Assembly: GCA_019096195.1 (NCBI GenBank)
Contig: JAGTXK010000014.1
Coordinates: 248,001 to 312,000 of the forward strand
Length of the DNA stretch: 64,000 bases
Reading direction: 5' to 3'
From: Boletus sp. NGJ
Taxonomy: Eukaryota; Basidiomycota; Agaricomycetes; Boletales; Boletaceae
Shown here: positions 10,431 to 22,281 of the stretch, piece after piece
Layout: the number at the start of each line of letters is the position of its first letter
How positions within the stretch are numbered: position 1 is the first letter of the stretch
Translations under genes and position numbers: made by a program
Notes under the pieces: model-generated
What the model was told of the DNA's origin: nothing
The model's database searches: none
What the model saw: the letters and a program-made list of their open reading frames with translations, nothing else

Positions 10431-11635
10431 GCAAAGTCAGGACACTGCACACTCCAGGCACATCTGTTTGATAAGGTCTCAGTCGTTGCGCTTCGGGCAG
10501 ATGGACTGTGTATTTATCTGAGCGATAAGGTCTATATACATAGTGATTAGACATGGTTTATGTAGGTATCGAGTGGTAACTGCTCACCTCAGTTGTTGCA
10601 CTTTGGGCAGACAGACTGAGGTGTTGTTCTGAATACATCGAGTTTATATACAAAGGATAAAAACAATGAAGGAGAAGTATTATATGGCATTGAGTCAGCA
10701 AATGAACGTGATGGAGCATAGGGAATAAAGAATTATGTAGTAGAAATGTATACCATGTGGTCTCGCAGTGCCTCAGCACTTTCCATGCTTCCGGTTGACA
10801 TGCAGGTGACATGGTGATGTTTCACCATGTGGCTGTGTGTGTGCTTGCTTGATTTCAACAGTAGCAGGGTTTGTGGATAGGGAACATGCAGTAGTGCATA
10901 AGGTTCTGGTTGAAATTCAGTCATATTGCCAGGTTGTGTAAATGGGATAGGGGGAGGTCCTGCTAGGGTAGGATTTCATGGATAGTTGTTGTACCACTCT
11001 TGGTAGATGGCATTGAAAGTGGGTTGGGAGGTGGTGAGTTGGAACAATCAGGAGGGCAGAGAGATGAGGAGGGCTTGTTTGAGTTTCATTTAAACAGACT
11101 GGGAGGTGGAGACATTGGGCAATGCCATGGAGTCAGAGTCTCTCTAGGCTGAGAAGGATAGGTCATTCTGGTTCATGACAATAGAAGGGTGAGGGTGTAA
11201 ACAGTCATCGTTAGCACAAGAGCTTTGCTGACAAAAGGCAGGGTGGAATAGAGATAAGGTTGGGTAGAGGGGAATTTTGAAATAATGTTAGATAGCAAAC
11301 AGAGGCAGCTTGAAATGAACCATGATTCTGATGGATGAATAACTATTCCAAAATTAGGGGGAATACATGGACATGGGTAGACTTATATACAAGGACTGAA
11401 TACCAAAACTACCCATGGGATAAAACTAAATGTGAGATATGACATCAGAATGACATAGATGGTCTGAGACACAAGACAAGAAACATCGAAGGAAATAGAA
11501 AATCCTAACATGGTGGGGCAGCAGTCTACTATCAGTCTATCACTTCCAAATCAGTTTCAAATGGAGTCTGGTGGGGTTGAGCTGAGTTGCAGAATCACTT
11601 AGTTACAGCCAAGATGGTGACTTCATAGCCAATTA
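10431..11635. other. gene-free stretch between retroelement debris and the DNA transposon
   Basis: No coding sequence was recognised on either strand. Two imperfect direct repeats of about 34 bp (starting ctcagtYgttgc, at about 10478 and 10586) lie near the copia fragment and may be remnants of its leader. The remainder is unremarkable and purine-biased. Confidence 0.5.
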
Positions 11636-11663
11636 CAGTTGATATGCTTATAATGCATATGGT
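11636..11663 (+). repeat. left terminal inverted repeat of the pogo-like element
   Basis: It matches the reverse complement of 14184-14211 at 26 of 28 positions and is preceded by TA. Confidence 0.93.
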
Positions 11664-11831
11664 AGTAATGCATATCCGTCATACTGCATTGCATTTTGGG
11701 GGGTCCTGTGTTGGGCCCAGCCAAAGTGGATGAACTAATGCATATTGCATAATGCATTGGATAGCTATGGGTACATATGCATTATGATGGAGCTATCAGG
11801 GTAGACAAACTGAAAATTTTGTACTGTAAAC

Positions 11832-14072
11832 ATGAATCTTGCCATTTCTCACAGTAACGAAATTCCCAACATCAAAATGCTCCATGTGAAACAGAAGCCT
11901 CAAGAAAAACCCACCAATTGCCTGCCGGTGAAACAGCAGAAGCATACCCAAGATGGGCCTGCAACCTCCGCACAGCTGCCAAAGCAAACATCATGGCGCC
12001 AAAACCTTACTCTCACAGACTGGCTATTGGTTTATGCTTACATTGACACACACCCAGATATTTCCCAAGCTGGCATTGTAGAGCACTTCCAGACACGCCA
12101 TGAAGGTGCCCTGATCTTCAATCAATCAACCTTATCTCGCAAGCTTTGAGAGTGCCACAATATGGAGGCTCGTGCTAATGACAACCCCACTACTTTGTCA
12201 TCAAAGAGGCCTTGGGTTGTTACCAGGCCTGATGTCGAACGTGCACTTGTACTTTGGGTGCGGGATATGGCTCAGAGAGGTGAGACTGTCTCAGGTCCAA
12301 TGCTGAGGGACAAGTGAAAGAGATTTGAGGACAAGTTTCAAGTTCCTGAGACTGAGAGACTATTGGGGGAAAGCTGGGTGCAATTATTTTGTAACACCTA
12401 CAAACTTCATGAAATTCGCCGACATGGAGAGGCTGCTTCAGTTGACCTTGATGCTGTTGAAGCCGATCGAGTACAGTGCCGACAACTTCTTGCAAACTAT
12501 GCTCCACATGACCACTTCAACATGGATGAAACATCATTCAATCCCCAGTAAGCTCTGTTGTTATCTTATCAAACTTTATTTGCAAACTGTTTCTAGTGCT
12601 CCACCTGACCATGGCCTTGCTATGAAGCAAATGAGTGGTAAAAAAAAAGAAAAATTCTGAATTACCATTGCGGTCGCATGCAACACCGATGGCAGTGAGA
12701 AACTCAATCTGTTTTTTGTTGGCAAGGCAGCCAAGCCACGATGCTTTAAAAAGAAAACCCCCGAGGAACATGGATTTTATTACCGTAACAACAAGAAGGC
12801 CTGGATGACCTCAGAGCTTTTCGAGGAGTGAGATCATTTAGCCTGGGCCTATGTTTGGTTCACTAACAATTGTGTTGCCAGGTGGGTGAAAAAGCTCGAC
12901 ATTAAGATGAAGCGAGAAAACTGGAACATTATTCTATTGGTCGACAATTTCTCTGGGCACTTCATATCATATGAACCATTGAACATTCAGCTTGAATATT
13001 TTGAGCCAAACATGACAGTGTTCATCCAACCCTGTGATGCTGGCATCATCCGATGCTTCAAGGCCTTATACCATCGTAACTTTAATAAGCAAGCAATCGA
13101 TCTGGACGAGGCCGGTGAATGCGAGATCTACAAGACAGACCTTCTCAAAGCTATGGTAATGGCAAACAAGGCATGAAGTTGTGTAACAACACCAGAGACC
13201 ATCCAAAACTGTTGGAATCACGCACGTATTCAGCCGTAAGCCACACATTCACTGGCATGTCTCAGACTGTTACTTATTTTAATTTTATCTTCGACAGTGA
13301 AACCTATATTGTGGATGGCGGGTTGGATTCCAAGTCCTTTGTCAACTCACCCTCATTATCCCAATCAACAACCCCACATGCTGACCCTCTCACATGGAAG
13401 ATTATCCATGAATTCACAACAACAGACCTCTCACTACCAAATGCCGAAATTCGCCTTCAAGCTCATCTCGGTGGCCGTTTCATTGACACAGACTGGCGAC
13501 CAGCCCTCCGGGCTGTCATGAATGCCGAGGGGGATGTTCAGGCTGCTCTAATGGCCATCAAACCTCTCGAGCAAGCAGCCATCCGCCGACCAGGACTCAA
13601 AATCCGAATTCCACTTGGCCCAAAGGACCTCCAAGTCCCTCAACTCAAATCAATACAGGACGAACTCACCCAATCCATCAAAGATCTCAAAGCACGAAAC
13701 CGCATCTTCGACACCCTACCGACTGTGGATGATGTCCTGGATCCTCCCGAAGAGATCGAGATTCGTGAAATGGAGATTTTCTCAGGTGGCGAGAAAGGTG
13801 AGGAAGAGATTGTAGATGTGGTGCACCACGAGATAGCTGTGGCGAGGGGCGAGGTCATCGAGATCGACTCAGACGAAGAGGATAACCCGGAGCCATGTGT
13901 CACAAGGGTTCAGGCAATGTCGTTATGCGAGCAACTTGCAGGCGCAGTGTTGGAGTATGCTGAGGCCGAGGACATCTTCGAGTTGTCGAAGCAGCTGTGT
14001 CGTTTTCGTGCACACTTACGGCGACAGGAGTTTAATGATGCGAAGCAGACGACTTTGGATAGATACATGTAA
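11832..14072 (+). pseudogene. pogo/Fot-like DDE transposase
   Basis: Exons are about 11832-12547, 12597-12827, 12882-13235 and 13298-14072; the introns (49, 54 and 62 bp) have GT-AG ends. The N-terminal part is a CENP-B-type DNA-binding region, with TLSRKL at the end of the first helix-turn-helix and a second HTH around ERALVLWVRDM. The catalytic acidic residues are in FNMDETSF, ILLVDNFSGH and QPCDAGIIRCFK, which gives the DDD triad of the DDE_1 family. A C-terminal Glu/Asp-rich tail of about 200 residues follows. In-frame TGA codons occur at 12147, 12315, 12658 (position of an expected Arg) and 13174 (position of an expected Trp). The protein cannot be made whole. Confidence 0.9.
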
Positions 14073-14183
14073 CAAGTAGCGTAGTCGAAGGCCCGGGATA
14101 AGTTGTGACAGTGATGAGTCACCCTTGTCACGCATCGCCGTCTTGCATAACCATGGTAATGCATTAGGTTTTGGCGGGTCCCG

Positions 14184-14211
14184 ACCTTATGCATTATGAG
14201 CATATCAACTG
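14184..14211 (-). repeat. right terminal inverted repeat of the pogo-like element
   Basis: Its reverse complement begins CAGTTGATATGC like the left end, and TA follows at 14212-14213. Confidence 0.93.
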
Positions 14212-14305
14212 TATAGTCGAGTTAACATCCTACCTAGCAAGCATTCCGAACAGGGCCTAAAAACCCACCACTTACGTAGCGGGAATAATCTATAACGTCG
14301 CTGGT

Positions 14306-16364
14306 CTACATCCTCTCTAGAGGTCGTATGCTCAACAGTCGCAATGCAGCCCCTAACACATCTCGCGCACAAACATACAGCCAGAGCCTTGCCCTTGCCT
14401 TCTCTAGATCAGGTTCACCTTTCACTACAAGGGTCTCCCAAGCACTCGAGATAGCGTGTGCGAGGCGAAACGCAAATGTTACAACGCCGCTTGGTTCGTG
14501 TGTTTTGAGCGCAGTCTTAACGACATCTGGATATGATCCGAGCAGGATCGCAATGTCTCGAGCGTGTCCAGACTCTGTAAGCGACGAGGTATCGATTTGG
14601 GAAGGCGGCGGGAGGGGAATGAGTTCCGGGTTTTTGCGTTCCATGGACGTCAGTCGGACGTGAGCATATTGTAGGTAGGGTCCAGTATCACCTTCGAAGG
14701 ACAACATGCGATCCCAATTGAAGGTATAGTTATTAATCCTGCCAAGGGAATGTCAGTGAGTCACTCTGTTTGTTTGACTGTTATCTGGAAGCGTACCGTT
14801 TGGCAGCCATATCTTGAATCTTGATGCCGGTGATACCAACCTCTTGGCTGACATACTCTGGATCCTCTATGGACTTGTACTTTTCTTCATTCCGTTTCAT
14901 CTGCTCATGCATCACGGACGCCGCTTCCTTGATTATCTGATCTAAGAAGACCGCGGTGCCCTTCCGAGTGCTCATGCCAAGAACTATACCATAGTTGACA
15001 TGTTCGAGACGATCAGCCCATGGAAAGTCCATTAACTTCAGTATCTGGAAAAACTGAGCTAAATGTAGATCTTGTTGAGACGCGACGACGTAGATCATCT
15101 TGTCGAACTGGTACTTTTCCCATCGTTCGATCGCGCCAGCAATATCTCGGGTAAGATAGATTGAAGTTCCGTCTAAGAATCCTGGCATCAAATGGTCTCT
15201 GGCCAATTATCAAATTTCAGACTTACCCGCTTTTCGGAGGACGGCCTTTCCTAGCTTCCACTTCTCCAGATCGACAAGTTTGGCTCCGTTTGCGTCGCTT
15301 ATCAGGCCAAGTTCCTGGAGACGCTCAACTGCTGTATCCATCCACTCCTTTCCAACTTCGCTTTCTCCAATATATCGATCAAAAGAGACGTTCAACCGAT
15401 CGTATTCTTCGATGTACTTCGCGATGCTCAACTCTCGCCATTCTCGCCAGTTAGCAAGAACGCCCTCGTCACCGTCTTCCATCCGTTTGAACATCCGCGC
15501 AGCCTCTGCTCTGACATTGGGGTCTGTGTCGGCCTCCTTGCTCACTTTGACGTAGACATCATATAAATGTTTGATTGCGTCTTTGGAGAGTTCTTCTTTG
15601 GAACCATATTTCTCAAATCCAGACGCTATCATGCCGAACTAACCAAATGCATCAAATGCTGCATGTCAGCGTCAACTCGTTCGGAGCGCGGAAGCCATCA
15701 CCTGTGTGCCCCAATCTCCGAGATAGTTGACTGATACAACTTCCCAGCCGCACGCCCTGTACAAGTTTGCCAAAAATGCACCGATGATGGTACTCCGAAG
15801 GTGTCCAACATGGAATGATTTTGCAATATTGGGAGACGAGTACTCAATGACGAGCTTCTTCCCTGCGCCGATGGTGTTCGCTCCATATGACGGTTTTCTA
15901 GAGGGACTGTCGTATGTGAGGGTATGGATTTGATTGAGGATCTCTCTGATGAGACTCGCGTTGTTTAGTTGAAAATGAAGGAAATGTTTATCATGTGTTA
16001 TTGATGCAATGAAGCTATCAGGTTGGAACTACGAGAAGAAGAAAAACACTGTCAGCACACTGGGCATCAGCTCGCGAGGACAGCATGGCTGGAAAACCCT
16101 GATCAGCGAAAGAAGTAGACGTACATCCTCCAGAACCCTCTTTGCGAGTTCGTCGGGTTTACCGGGAAGTCGGAATCGGGGAAGGGCCACTGTGAAGTCG
16201 ACACCCTTCTTCCCGTAATCAACTCCCGAGTAAGCCTGTTCTATCGTGAGCTGGGGTAACCGATCGGATATCCGTTTTGCGATGGCGGTGCGGAAGGCGT
16301 CTAATATGCAAGAGGAGGGATCCGTTCCAGGAACGTGTGGCAGAGAAGGGAGGGACGAAACCAT
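14306..16364 (-). CDS. arginyl-tRNA synthetase
   Basis: The enzyme charges tRNA-Arg with arginine. Five exons (complement of 14306-14738, 14797-15181, 15227-15638, 15702-16028, 16125-16364) join in phase to 598 residues, close to the usual fungal length of about 600. The class I signature HVGH is near residue 153 in [15 protein letters not shown]. The KMSKS-like loop is GMSTRKG near residue 395. The N-terminal tRNA-binding domain ([12 protein letters not shown]) and the C-terminal anticodon-binding domain (YLQYAHVR ... PLERM) are complete. No obvious mitochondrial presequence starts the protein; fungi often use one gene for both compartments. It is divergent from the WDR59-like gene, with 197 bp between start codons. 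Confidence 0.95.
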
Positions 16365-16561
16365 TGTACCGAGATGTCGAGTGTGCCAGTTAGTGCTCTT
16401 TAGGGTGATGGGGGAGCGGAAGAATCTGAGTAGCCACGCCAGAGCTTTTATGTTCTTTGGGCAAAAGATCGATTAGATTTGGCGGCCTCTGAGTCAAGGA
16501 TAGAAAAAGAAAACAATAGTGATAAATAAATAAATACCGAAATCCGGAACCTTCAGATGGC
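16365..16561. promoter_or_regulatory. shared bidirectional promoter interval of ArgRS and the WDR59-like gene
   Basis: This 197-bp gap separates two divergent ATG codons. An A-rich stretch (aaataaataaata, about 16524-16537) is the only obvious element. Confidence 0.5.
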
Positions 16562-19500
16562 ATGTCGCGCTCATCTTCCAAGTCACAGACGCGACCCTTG
16601 AACGCGCCCCCATCTTCCGCTCGCATTCGAATTGTTAATGACGCTCTCATTGAACGTGACCGGGACGGGCCAATTCCCTCCAGCCTTAGTCTCCTTTCCG
16701 CTCGCAGACCCTCATGGGCCCCACCACTTTACGATCTTCCACAAGACAGTATCTCTGCTGGCATTGCGTCATATCGTGATGTCCCGACCCTCAATTTCAC
16801 CGCCTCAGCAAGCCAACGGTCTCAGCCTTCCACATCCCCCGAAGACGGAGGTAACTTCAGAAGGAGTTTGCAGATCGATATGAAAGACCTTGTTGGAGAT
16901 GCTGTTGGCAACGTAGGTCGCTTGGAACGCTGATGCTGTGTGTAAATTGTCTCACCTAGCCATGCAGATGAGTATTAGCCCAACAAGTCGTGATATCGTC
17001 CTTGCAGCGTAAGCAGACAGGATTTGTTCGGATTATCCTCCCCCTTCCTGACTGCAAATCCACCAGCCGGCGCGGGCTATTCATCATCGACCTCGAAGCA
17101 CCTCTCGAAATCCCAAGATTCCTGCCTCAAGGTGGTACCTGGGATGTAGCAGACGTCCAGTGGAATCCTCACCGAGCTCGGGCAGAGTACATTGTCTCTA
17201 CATCCTCAGAGAAACTGTATGTTCTAGTTGTCCACGTTACTCATTGCTTAACCAGATCCTAGTCTCATATGGAACCTAATGATGATAGGGAAAAGTTCCA
17301 TTGAGCATATCTTGCATTGCCATTACCGTGCGATAACGGATATCAATTGGCATACATCTGAGCCGGACACAGTATCTAGTGTTGGGATTGACTCGTGGTT
17401 GTGGTCTTGGGACCTCCGAGAACCGCGCAAGCCAGTGATGGGTAAGAAGCAGCTGCCGGATGCTAGCCACTCACTAACACCCCTCAGGACTTTGTGCATT
17501 CAATTGTAAGAATCTGAATACACAATCATCCGTTCTTCCTGACCCTGTTTAAGCTGGAGGCACACAAGTCAAGTGGAATCGCCAGGACCCAAACGTGCTT
17601 GCCTCTTCGCACATGGACGAGGTCCTCATTTGGGACCGTCGAGTTAGTCCACTGGCTTTGCTCCCTTCTTCCTTTGCCTAACGCTGGAAGCGCAGAAAGG
17701 ATCCCTCCCTACAGCACGCATTCGCGCCCACAATGCCAAGATATATGGCATCGACTGGGCACACACTCGGGTGCATGATATCGTCACATGTTCTCTGGAC
17801 AAGACAATCAAAGTGTGGAACGTACAAGACGCGTCGGCCTCTGACGTTCCTCAGCCTGAGTCTTTGTTTCAAAAAAGCTCAAAACAATTAGCTAAGCCTT
17901 TGACGATGATTACAACGCGTTATCCCGTATGGAGGGCACGCGATTTACCATTTGGAAGAGGTATATTGAGTCTACCCCAAAGAGGCGACACAGCTCTTGA
18001 AATGTGGGTGACCGGCAACGACACGATGCCGGTAGAGATATTTGAGGGACATACAGATGTAGTCAAAGAATTTGTCTGGAGAAAAGGAGGCTTGGGTGCG
18101 TATGTGCCCCCCCCCCCCCCTCTGGCAGTGCCACCCGAGCTTACAATGATGATTACTTATGCTTCTTGTAGAAGGAGCGGAATACCAGCTAATCACATGG
18201 TCCAAAGATCGGACCTTGAAGTTTTGGCCCGTGGATTTGGAGACTATGGAGGCAAGTATATTTTCAACATTTTTTAATTTTCACGGTGCTTATTAGTTTC
18301 CGATCAAGAAAACGGGACATACCGTCGGATCCTTCAAAGCACACGCGCAATCACGCTTCTTTACCGACTTTGGAAGACCCCACCAATCTTTCCGACATGC
18401 CCCCGAAGAATCTGACTCGGCCCCAGCTCTATCCGCCCCGGTCGGTTCGCGCAGCATACTAGCAGAGGTACGTGCCGGTCCGGCACCCAGGGTAAAGAAA
18501 CCCACGAACCCCGTGCTACAACCTCATCATGGGAGTGCTGCTAGAGGCAAGGGGATACTGTTGTTCGACCCAGGGTCGTCCGCACCTCAGCATCAAATGC
18601 ACCTTCGTTACCCGCAAGTCATTAACGAGAATTTTCAACCCCGCATGCGAGACAACCAAGGCGAGAACCAAAACCAAAATACAACCCAAATACAACCAGA
18701 TGAAAGAGCCGTCACGATCCCGAGTACAACAATGACGATGTCACGAGGGCATGCAGGCGGTGGGAAGGGTACTAGAATGGGTATGGACGCGTTCACGTGG
18801 TTAGCAAGTGTTCGAGTTGGGGGAAGGAGGGATGAGAGTCCTGGCAGAGATAGTGGGGTGAGCAGCGGGTCAAGATCAAGAGCTTCCCATGGGAGGGATG
18901 GCGACACTGCGACGGGACAGGACTACAAGAGGAAGAGAAGTGAGAGTCGGCTCAGGGAAGGAAAAGAGGTTGAGGGGGCTCACAGTTTGCCTGACGAGTA
19001 AGGACTGTTTCCCTGTTTGCGATGCGTGAATCAATGCTGACAACGGGTACTAGGATCACGTCGGTCCTCACGAAGCTTTCTACTTCCAAGATCCGGCTTG
19101 AGAAAGTAAGTTTTTTTTTTTTGCTTCTGGTGCACCTTTCTCATTCGTGTTAGCACGAGCTCACCAAAAAGCGGACTTGTACATTGGGTCTGCACGGTCC
19201 CTGGGGAGAGTCTTCGTCTGTCTTCATCCGCATTTCCTTCCGATTCCCGAAAAGTTACCCCCACGCCCCCCATCCTGAAGGCACACCTGAAATCGATCTC
19301 GAGCGCAGTCCGTTGATATCGATGCAAAACCGAGCCTTCATGCTTCGGCGCCTCAAAGCCATCAGAGAGCGTCGTCGACCTTGTCTTGAGGCGTGCCTCA
19401 GATTTCTGTTGTTTGGGGATGAAAACGAACAGGTGGGCATTCCGGTGGACATGGGGTCAGAATCATCTTCGGAAGAAGACGATGGCCCGGCTACCAGAAA

Positions 19501-21610
19501 GTCTAGGGATTTTACAGTCTCACTATTGAGAAACAATAAGAATCTGGCGGAACCAAGAACTTCACAAGGTGTTTTTGGTCCGAACGGTGAGACCTTCCTT
19601 TTGCCCTGTGCAACTTGTATTCACGGACTGCCGCTCGGACAGAGGAATTGATCTGTTTCTTCAGAGCACCGCCTCGAATAGTTCGTCCCCATCAAGTCGA
19701 TGGGGGGACCGAACTTTCGAGCTCCCCAGCCACTGCTTCACGCTCACCACACTCGCGATTATTCCAATCCCCTGCATTGCTCTCTGACGCTGTCCGTCGT
19801 CTTGGACTAGCTGCTACAGACCAACGTCCAGAAGTGGACTCTCGACGACCGGGGGATAGTGAACATACGCTACGCATCATGACTAACCTTCTCACTTTCT
19901 CCCAGAAAAGAGCACAGTGTGACTTCGCATACGAGACGAAGGAAAACACTGTCACAAACGATCAGGGTAGCAACGTTTCCATGATCCCCACACGACGGAG
20001 TACTGTGTTCATCAGGTTACCAACCGACGTTTCGCTTGCACGGCGAAAGGTTGCCACTGCGTATATCTTCCAAGCATGTACACTGGAGGATTTATGTCGG
20101 TTTAACGCGAACGTCGCCAGGGAACATGGACAATTTGCCCATGAGAGGATGTTCAGAACACTTCAGAGCCTGTGCCCTGCTCACGCGGCAACACAGAATA
20201 ACTTTGGAGTAGCTTCTCACCGAATTGTTAATCAAATGTTGGTACGTTTTGGATCTCTAGAAGGGCGTGATTCATTAGGTTGCACAGGCACAGAGAATTT
20301 TGTGCCGCCCATGATGTGCAAATGCTTGCCATGTTGGCTGTGGTGCTTCTCAAAGCGTACACCTCGTCAGTGGAACAACGTGAGTACGTTTGACTCAGCT
20401 GTACTCCTGTGTTCAACCCTCGACTCTCAGTTGCTACTCACACACCATTCACTAAAGAAGCCTCTCCTACCGTCTCGAAGAATGAGTTTGACTACTTTAG
20501 TCTCTCGAGGTCCAAGGATCCCCGAGCAGCCGTACTGTCCCCTGCGTGGCCACGACTTCCCTCCACATCCCCAACCACCACCAACTATGTTGTCGGATCT
20601 TCTCTCTCTACATCTAATTCCTCTAGAGGGTCATGGTCAAGTCTGTTTAATACAGGAAGTGTCCGTCAGTTCATGTCAGGCGTTCACGAATCAATCTCAA
20701 CACCGCTCGACACCCTACCTGGTAAAATCACCGTTCCCATTCCCCAGCGTGAAACTATTCTTCGTCTACCGAACCTCGATTCGCCACGGCACTTACGCAG
20801 GAGAGAACAGATTGCGACTGTATCACCCATATCCAAGTCCTGGTCCGAAACGCAGATGGTTTCACCGCTCAATCGACGATCTTCTTTCTCGTCACCGAGC
20901 TATGGCAGACGCCCAGAACGTTCACATGCCGTCGACGCAAAGCAAGCCATACAGGAAAAGAAACTGATCGTCCTCGATGACGAACCTCAGCAACACGCAC
21001 AAGGGTATGCTCCACTCTTCGTGACATTTGTTCAGGTTGATTGAATGCACCAGTAGAATGAGGCTAGCACCTGAATTACTCTCGCAATTGGCGTGTCATA
21101 TACTGGCATACGCAGACATGCTGTTTAGTTGGCAGTTGTTGAATAAACGGCTCGAACTATTGAACACAGTCAAGACATCGTCCTTCATCAGAACCCCGCC
21201 TCAGAATCTGGATATGAGATTTGGTGCCCGTCATTTCTACGGACTCTTGTGCAACGTTAACACCTACGCAGATATTCAACCGACATGTGGTCAGTGTGGC
21301 CATGGCCAATTGTCCGATGACGATGCTTGTTCGATGTGTGGTAACCACCAGAAGAATCCACGCTGTTCGGTATGCAGACTTCCGGTGAAAGGCAAGTTTT
21401 CAATACACAGCCCCCGATCGAGGTCGTTCTCAGATAGGATTTTTAGGTCTCGCACGGAGCTGTGGTCAATGTTTACATATATCCCATGTCAAGTGTTGGC
21501 GAGATCAACAGTCCGATACCTGCGGGACGGGGTGCGGTTGTCGATGCAGTGGCTTGAATCCAGGTCTACAGAGCCGTTCACCCATATCTATTCCAGCTCC
21601 CTTGCTGTAG
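16562..21610 (+). CDS. WDR59/Mtc5-like SEACAT (GATOR2) subunit
   Basis: A protein of about 1,415 residues from 16 exons: 16562-16912, 16968-17008, 17067-17216, 17263-17441, 17488-17505, 17554-17642, 17696-18095, 18172-18251, 18297-18997, 19054-19105, 19154-19586, 19643-about 20240, about 20290-20379, 20431-21004, 21054-21391, 21447-21610. N-terminal WD40 repeats (GGTWDVADVQWNP, LWSWDLRE, DKTIKVWN, DRTLKFW) are followed by a Ser-rich linker. Next come an RWD domain (LGLHGPWGE ... FPKSYPHAPH), a helical region (DVQMLAMLAVVLLKAY) and a C-terminal zinc cluster (CGQCGHGQL, CSVCRLPVKG, CGQCLHISHVKCW). This order is that of WDR59/Mtc5, which activates TORC1 at the vacuole. Two introns use GC donors. 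The exon 12/13 junction is unresolved because the strong gtacgt donor at 20242 gives the wrong phase. Confidence 0.88.
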
Positions 21611-22281
21611 TAAAGCTCCGCAGTTGAGATATAATCAACTGACCAATTCCTTTGGATGATTGGACCCCTTTGCTCCGACTAGTCGTAGGATTACCAAGAT
21701 CCCGACGAAACCCTTCGGCGCGGCCGGCGGGACTCTGCACCAAAAATACTCCCGCACATTTTCTTATGGATGTGCTTAGATTCATGGTATAAGTATGTAG
21801 ATCTAAAACGTTATCCTCACTGCCAGCGCCTGGATGTTTTTGACAAACGATATCTCGTTTCATCGTCGCTCGCCCTGAATACTTGATCACTACAAAAGGC
21901 ATGGACCTGAGTGAGGGTCAATCATACATTCAAAGGCCTTAAATACCGTATTCGGCTTGGAAGTTGGCAGTCAGAGATAAAACATACTACTGCTCACTTT
22001 CAACTTCCGCCAGGATTCCCGTTACTCGTAATCTTTACGTTCTTCAACCTCGATCTACCCTACTGCAACTTATCGGTAGTCTTTTCTGGGGACCATTTGA
22101 CACAAACCGTTTGACGATGGAACCAGACAACTTGTACTCCGACTGAGATCGTCTACTCCGTGCGATCGATGCTAATGTAACGATTGTCATCAGCGGCAAC
22201 TAGTGTATTACGAAGATACGATGGAGGACAATGACTTGGACAGCGGGCACCGGGCACCATTGCCTAAAGCTCTTGACCTTA
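21611..22281. other. intergenic, convergent 3' ends
   Basis: The stretch of 671 bp lies between the stop codons of the WDR59-like gene and Yif1. No coding sequence was recognised; it presumably holds both terminators. Confidence 0.6.

Larger units (their letters stand above)
11636..14211 (+). mobile_element. pogo-like (Tc1/mariner superfamily) DNA transposon, structurally complete, coding-dead
   Basis: Terminal inverted repeats of 28 bp (11636-11663 and 14184-14211) start CAGTTGATATGC and differ at two positions. TA dinucleotides flank both ends (11634-11635 and 14212-14213), the standard target duplication of this superfamily. Subterminal AATGCAT motifs recur near both ends. The interior encodes one DDD-type transposase on the plus strand, broken by four TGA codons. 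The right end lies 94 bp from the stop codon of the arginyl-tRNA synthetase gene. Confidence 0.93.

Noticed and set aside
19615-20967. A 450-codon plus-strand ORF
   Set aside because: Its first part is exon 12 of the WDR59-like gene; the rest runs through introns in a wrong frame relative to conserved exons.
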